Assembly (NCBI GenBank): GCA_002361735.1
Contig: DETS01000106.1
Span: 4,881-13,621, forward strand
Source of the DNA: Lachnospiraceae bacterium UBA3282
Lineage (GTDB): Bacteria; Bacillota; Clostridia; Lachnospirales; Lachnospiraceae
Direction: 5' to 3'
DNA: 8,741 nucleotides
Both the position numbers and the translations under genes were made by a program. Positions 5,786 through 8,741 of the stretch are shown here, one piece after another. Every line of letters starts with the position of its first letter. Positions within the stretch are counted from its first letter, which is position 1. The notes beneath the pieces are model-generated. The model saw only the letters and a list, made by a program, of their open reading frames with translations, was not told the DNA's origin and ran no database searches.

Positions 5786-6814
5786 TTATTCATACTCCGC
5801 GATATCGTAGATCAGCCGTTCCGAATCCTCCCATCCAAGACAGGGGTCGGTAATGGACTTGCCGTAGATGCCCTCGCCGATCTTCTGGCAGCCCTCCTCG
5901 ATATAGCTTTCAATCATCACGCCTTTGACCATGTTGTGGAGATCGCGGTTTAACCGCCTGCTGTGCATGACCTCCTTAACGATACGGATCTGCTGCTCAA
6001 ACTTCTTATCGGAGTTATTGTGGTTGGCATCAATGACGCAGGCGGGATTGACCAGGTCATAGTCCTGATACAGCGTAAAGAGGGTGTTTAAGTCTTCGTA
6101 GTGGTAATTGGGGAGGCTCCTGCCGTGTTTGTTGGTGGAACCGCGCAGTACCGCGTGGGCAAGCGGGTTGCCGCCGGTGCTGACTTCATAGCCCCGGTAA
6201 GTAAATTCGTGGGGATGCTGCGCCGCGTAGATAGAGTTTAACATCACGGAGAGGGTACCGCTGGTGGGGTTCTTCATCCCGGCGGGCACATCGAAACCGC
6301 TGACGGTCATGCGGTGCTGCTGGTCCTCCACGGAGCGCGCGCCGATCGCCACATAAGAGAGAATGTCCTCCACATAGCCCCAGTTGTCGGGGTAGAGCAT
6401 CTCGTCGGCGGCGGTCAGTCCCGTTTCCTCGATGGCACGGATGTGCATTTTGCGCATGGCGATCAGCCCGCCGGTAAAGTCGGGTTTCTTCTCCGGATCC
6501 GGCTGGCTGACGATACCCTTATAGCCCTCGCCCGTGGTGCGGGGTTTGTTCGTATAAATGCGGGGAATGAGGATCAGCTTGTCCTTTACCTTTTCATTCA
6601 CTTTTGCTAATCGGTTTACATAATCACAGACCGCCTCCTCGTTATCCGCGGAGCAGGGTCCGATGATGACGATAAATTTCTTACTCTTTCCGGTGATCAC
6701 GTCCCGGATCTCGATATCCCGTTCTCTTTTCACCTCTACCAGATGGGCGGGCATGGGAAAACGCTCGCGGATCTCGTCAGGGGTGGGTAATTTCGCTACA
6801 TATTGAAAAGACAT
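5786..6814 (-). CDS. aroF: 3-deoxy-7-phosphoheptulonate (DAHP) synthase, class I AroFGH type
   Basis: The 342-residue protein catalyses phosphoenolpyruvate plus erythrose 4-phosphate to DAHP, the first step of the shikimate pathway to aromatic amino acids, in the cytosol. It is colinear with the E. coli AroF/AroG/AroH group. Metal ligands are seen as C54 (IGPCSADN), H265 (DANHNN), E302 (MIESYIEEG) and D323 (KSITDPCLGWED). The substrate-binding motifs KPRTT (90-94), GARSVEDQQHR (158-168), K181-N182 (KNPTSG) and R224 (LRGSTN) are all present. An N-terminal extension of about 45 residues corresponds to the region that carries feedback inhibition in this class, but which amino acid inhibits cannot be read. 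The ATG is preceded by GAGGTG. No T-box or leader peptide was seen in the short leader. The choice of symbol among aroF, aroG and aroH is arbitrary. Confidence 0.95.
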   Translation of the reverse strand: MSFQYVAKLPTPDEIRERFPMPAHLVEVKRERDIEIRDVITGKSKKFIVIIGPCSADNEEAVCDYVNRLAKVNEKVKDKLILIPRIYTNKPRTTGEGYKGIVSQPDPEKKPDFTGGLIAMRKMHIRAIEETGLTAADEMLYPDNWGYVEDILSYVAIGARSVEDQQHRMTVSGFDVPAGMKNPTSGTLSVMLNSIYAAQHPHEFTYRGYEVSTGGNPLAHAVLRGSTNKHGRSLPNYHYEDLNTLFTLYQDYDLVNPACVIDANHNNSDKKFEQQIRIVKEVMHSRRLNRDLHNMVKGVMIESYIEEGCQKIGEGIYGKSITDPCLGWEDSERLIYDIAEYE

Positions 6815-6876
6815 TTTTTTGCACCTCTGTTGTAGTATATTGTGTGATAAACGATTTTTCTGGCAAAAACATTTAT

Positions 6877-6905
6877 ATTATAGTATATTGAGTTAGGAAT
6901 GGCAA
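6877..6905 (-). promoter_or_regulatory. Promoter of the DAHP synthase gene
   Basis: On the minus strand TTGCCA (6905-6900) and TATAAT (6882-6877) are 17 bp apart. The -35 lies inside the last codons of the upstream flippase gene and the leader would be about 55 nt. A second TTGCCA occurs at 6866-6861 but has no well-spaced -10. Readthrough from the flippase gene is also possible because no terminator lies between them. Confidence 0.65.
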
Positions 6906-8323
6906 GTGGCGGAGTGCGCTTTTCGTGAGATATGAAGCGCAGACACGGTACAGAGAAGCGTCTGTAACATCTGGCTGGCAAGCATTCCCCAGAGATATCC
7001 CTGTATGCCGAAGCGGGGGATGGCGAAAAAGACGAACAAAAGGCGCAGCAGGAGACTCACCACGCTGAACAGAAAGGTTTGGATTGTCTTGCCGAGTCCG
7101 TTCAGGATGCTGTTTAACATGCTGGCGATGTACATAAAGGGACACAGAAAACTGAGGGTCAGAATGAAGCTGCCCGCAAGCTCCGAGCCGTAGAGCAGGC
7201 GGCCGGCCATTCGTCCGAAAAGGAGGAACATGGCCGTGCATAAGAACCCCAGAAGCAGGCAGCTTCGTATGGAGGCCAGGATGGCCCGCTTCACGGCCGC
7301 CTGGTTGCCGTTTGCGTCTGCTTCGGAGACGACAGGCAGAAGCAGCACGGAGATGGAGTTGGTAACGGCTGAGGGAAACAGGATGAGCGGCAGACTCATG
7401 CCGGTCAGCACGCCGTAAACGCCAAGCGCGTCGGCGTTGTTCAGGCCGTATGCCATCAGGCGGTTGGGAATGTATATGGCTTCCACACTCTGCAGCAGAT
7501 TGAGAATCAGGCGGTTGGCGGACAGGGGTACGGCGAGTTGCAAAAGCTGTCCCGTGATGCGCCGGTATACGGTGATGACGGAGGAAAAGGACGGTGAAGC
7601 CTGACTTTGTGGGAGAAGGAGCGGCCGGTTCACAGACGGCATCCTTCGGCGGTCACGGGCGGGAAATACATGATGGGCGCGGGCAAGAATCGCCACCACG
7701 GAGACGATCATGGAGGCGCTTTCGCCAATCACAAGGCCGACCACAGCAAAGCTGATGGTGGGGGTGAGCCCATGTCTTTTACAGATAAAGTAAATCAGAT
7801 AGACGCTTCCCACACGGCAGACCTGTTCCGCCAGCTGAGAGAAGGCGGGGATGGCAGTCTTACGGATGCCGTAAAAATAGCCGTTGATGCAGGAGTGCAC
7901 GCTTGCCATGGGTATGGATAGCGCGATGATGCGCAGCAGCGGTGCGGTGCGTTCCTCCAGTAGAAAAGTCACGGCGATCTGATCCGCGTACAGATAGATG
8001 ACGGATGCGCAGACGGCGGACAGGAGCATGGCCAGAAGGAAACCGGCCCAGAGGGTGCGAAAGGAGCTCCTGTAGTCACGTGTACTGGTCTCGCTTGCCA
8101 CATATTTGGAGATGGCGGTTTGGATTCCTGACACCGTGAGGGAGAAGGAGAGGGCAAGCACAGGGGAAATGAGCTGATAGATTCCCATGCCTTCCGCTCC
8201 GAAAACGTTGGAGAGAAAAACTCGGTAAAAAAAGCCGATAAAACGGCTGACTAAACCGGTTAATGTCAGAATGGCGGTTCCGGTTATCAAAGGATTTTTC
8301 CATGTTATTTTCAGAGATTTCAT
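6893..8323 (-). CDS. Oligosaccharide flippase / SpoVB-MurJ-like polysaccharide transport protein
   Basis: The 476-residue protein is an integral membrane protein of the MVF/polysaccharide-transport branch of the MOP exporter superfamily, with an N-terminal Polysacc_synt-type half and a C-terminal half. The opening region (GLVSRFIGFFYRVFLSN, then FGAEGMGIYQLISP, then GIQTAISKYVA) is typical of clostridial SpoVB-like proteins. About 12-14 hydrophobic segments alternate with short loops; a longer polar basic loop lies around residues 225-260 (ARDRRRMPSV). Such proteins are thought to move lipid-linked wall precursors or polysaccharide units across the membrane, in sporulation (SpoVB, cortex) or envelope assembly; the substrate is unknown. 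The ATG at 8323 is chosen over GTG 8329 because GGGCGG then has usable spacing. It lies on the strand that is C-rich here, so it is probably transcribed against replication. Confidence 0.88.
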   Translation of the reverse strand: MKSLKITWKNPLITGTAILTLTGLVSRFIGFFYRVFLSNVFGAEGMGIYQLISPVLALSFSLTVSGIQTAISKYVASETSTRDYRSSFRTLWAGFLLAMLLSAVCASVIYLYADQIAVTFLLEERTAPLLRIIALSIPMASVHSCINGYFYGIRKTAIPAFSQLAEQVCRVGSVYLIYFICKRHGLTPTISFAVVGLVIGESASMIVSVVAILARAHHVFPARDRRRMPSVNRPLLLPQSQASPSFSSVITVYRRITGQLLQLAVPLSANRLILNLLQSVEAIYIPNRLMAYGLNNADALGVYGVLTGMSLPLILFPSAVTNSISVLLLPVVSEADANGNQAAVKRAILASIRSCLLLGFLCTAMFLLFGRMAGRLLYGSELAGSFILTLSFLCPFMYIASMLNSILNGLGKTIQTFLFSVVSLLLRLLFVFFAIPRFGIQGYLWGMLASQMLQTLLCTVSALHISRKAHSATCHS

Positions 8324-8423
8324 AGGCACCGCCCGGACTTTGATATGGTTACAGTCTATGCGGCGGCAGCGTGTCCAAGAACATGACGGTCATACAGGAT
8401 CAGGAAGAAAGCAGGAGAAGACA

Positions 8424-8741
8424 GTGGCAAAAAAAGTAGTAGTGGGCATGTCCGGCGGGGTGGATTCCTCCGTGGCAGCGCTTTTATTGAAAAGGCAGGG
8501 GTATGACGTGGTGGGTGTCACCATGCAGATCTGGCAGGAGGAGAGCCTGTCCGAGGCGGCAGAGCAGGGCGGGTGCTGCGGTTTCAGCGCGGCGGAGGAC
8601 GCCAGGCGGGTGGCAGCGGTATTGGATATTCCTCATTATGTGATGAATTTCCGGCAGGAGTTTCGGGAAAAGGTGATGGATTACTTTGTGGCGGAGTATC
8701 TGGCGGGCAGGACGCCAAATCCCTGTATCGCCTGCAACCGC
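8424..8741 (+). CDS. mnmA: tRNA-specific 2-thiouridylase MnmA (5' part, cut by window end)
   Basis: The first 106 codons are present. The ATP pyrophosphatase loop GMSGGVDSS lies at residues 8-16, then TMQIWQE (33-39), a CCGFSAAEDARRVA segment (51-64) and NPCIACNR (99-106) containing the family catalytic cysteine C101. MnmA activates and thiolates U34 of the Lys, Glu and Gln tRNAs to 2-thiouridine, using sulfur passed on from a cysteine desulfurase. The GTG at 8424 is the start: AGGAG ends 6 nt upstream and the protein then begins AKKVVVGMSGG, as in homologues. It is divergent from the flippase gene with a gap of 100 bp; no convincing promoter was found there. Confidence 0.95.
   Translation, partial: MAKKVVVGMSGGVDSSVAALLLKRQGYDVVGVTMQIWQEESLSEAAEQGGCCGFSAAEDARRVAAVLDIPHYVMNFRQEFREKVMDYFVAEYLAGRTPNPCIACNR

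Noticed and set aside
5720..5953. Plus-strand open frame after the 63-residue gene
   Set aside because: It runs through the terminator and antisense to the well-supported DAHP synthase C-terminus; no family features.
6613..6623. XerD-arm-like sequence (10/11 to TTATGTAAACT) on the minus strand
   Set aside because: It encodes the DYVNR part of DAHP synthase, has no centre or partner arm, and shows that such 11-mers can arise by chance.
7607..7921. Plus-strand open frame of 104 codons
   Set aside because: It is antisense to the flippase gene, has no plausible ribosome binding site and no recognisable domain.
8324..8423. Divergent promoters between the flippase and mnmA genes
   Set aside because: Only poor hexamers (TTGGAC on the minus strand, TTGATA on the plus strand) without well-spaced -10 boxes were found.
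1..8741. CRISPR arrays, tRNA or rRNA genes, insertion sequences, toxin-antitoxin or phage-defence modules
   Set aside because: No regularly spaced repeats, cloverleaf or rRNA signatures, transposase motifs or defence domains were seen; the tyrosine recombinase is of the housekeeping Xer type.

Overview
The window looks like part of the chromosome of an anaerobic, endospore-forming Firmicute, most likely a Lachnospiraceae-type Clostridium. The evidence is a spoIIM-type engulfment gene, a SpoVB/MurJ-like flippase, a MarR/MATE pair of the type common in gut clostridia, strong AGGAGG-type ribosome binding sites, a moderate GC content, and a nudF-spoIIM-xerD order that recalls Firmicute neighbourhoods. 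It is mostly core genome. There is no rRNA, tRNA, CRISPR array, transposase or phage module.

Layout. 1-1433: a PLP aminotransferase (aspartate aminotransferase-like, MocR-type domain) with a palindromic operator candidate in its promoter and a clear terminator. 1451-1626: an unexplained run of six consecutive hairpins that ends at the ribosome binding site of the next gene. 1640-4021: a Nudix hydrolase (ADP-ribose pyrophosphatase type), SpoIIM and a XerD-type tyrosine recombinase, with a terminator that starts inside the xerD coding sequence. A dif-like Xer site overlaps the Nudix stop codon. 4020-5435 (minus): a MarR-type regulator followed by a badly deleted MATE transporter, driven by a promoter that carries two copies of an imperfect palindrome. 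5456-5790: a 63-residue orphan protein with its own promoter and a terminator it shares with the convergent DAHP synthase. 5786-8323 (minus): a class I DAHP synthase and a large polysaccharide-flippase-type membrane protein. 8424-end: the first 106 codons of mnmA (tRNA 2-thiouridylase), cut by the window edge.

How it fits together. SpoIIM, and possibly the flippase, belong to sporulation and cell-wall biology; XerD resolves chromosome dimers; DAHP synthase opens the shikimate pathway; MnmA modifies tRNA wobble uridines. These are housekeeping genes and do not form a single pathway. No obvious new multi-gene system is present. The most interesting parts are non-coding or degenerate: the dif-like site less than 1 kb from a Xer recombinase, with a second exact XerD-arm match in the MarR-MATE gap; the hairpin array before the Nudix gene; the altered active-site hairpin of the recombinase; and the MATE gene with both an internal in-frame deletion and a lost 3' end.
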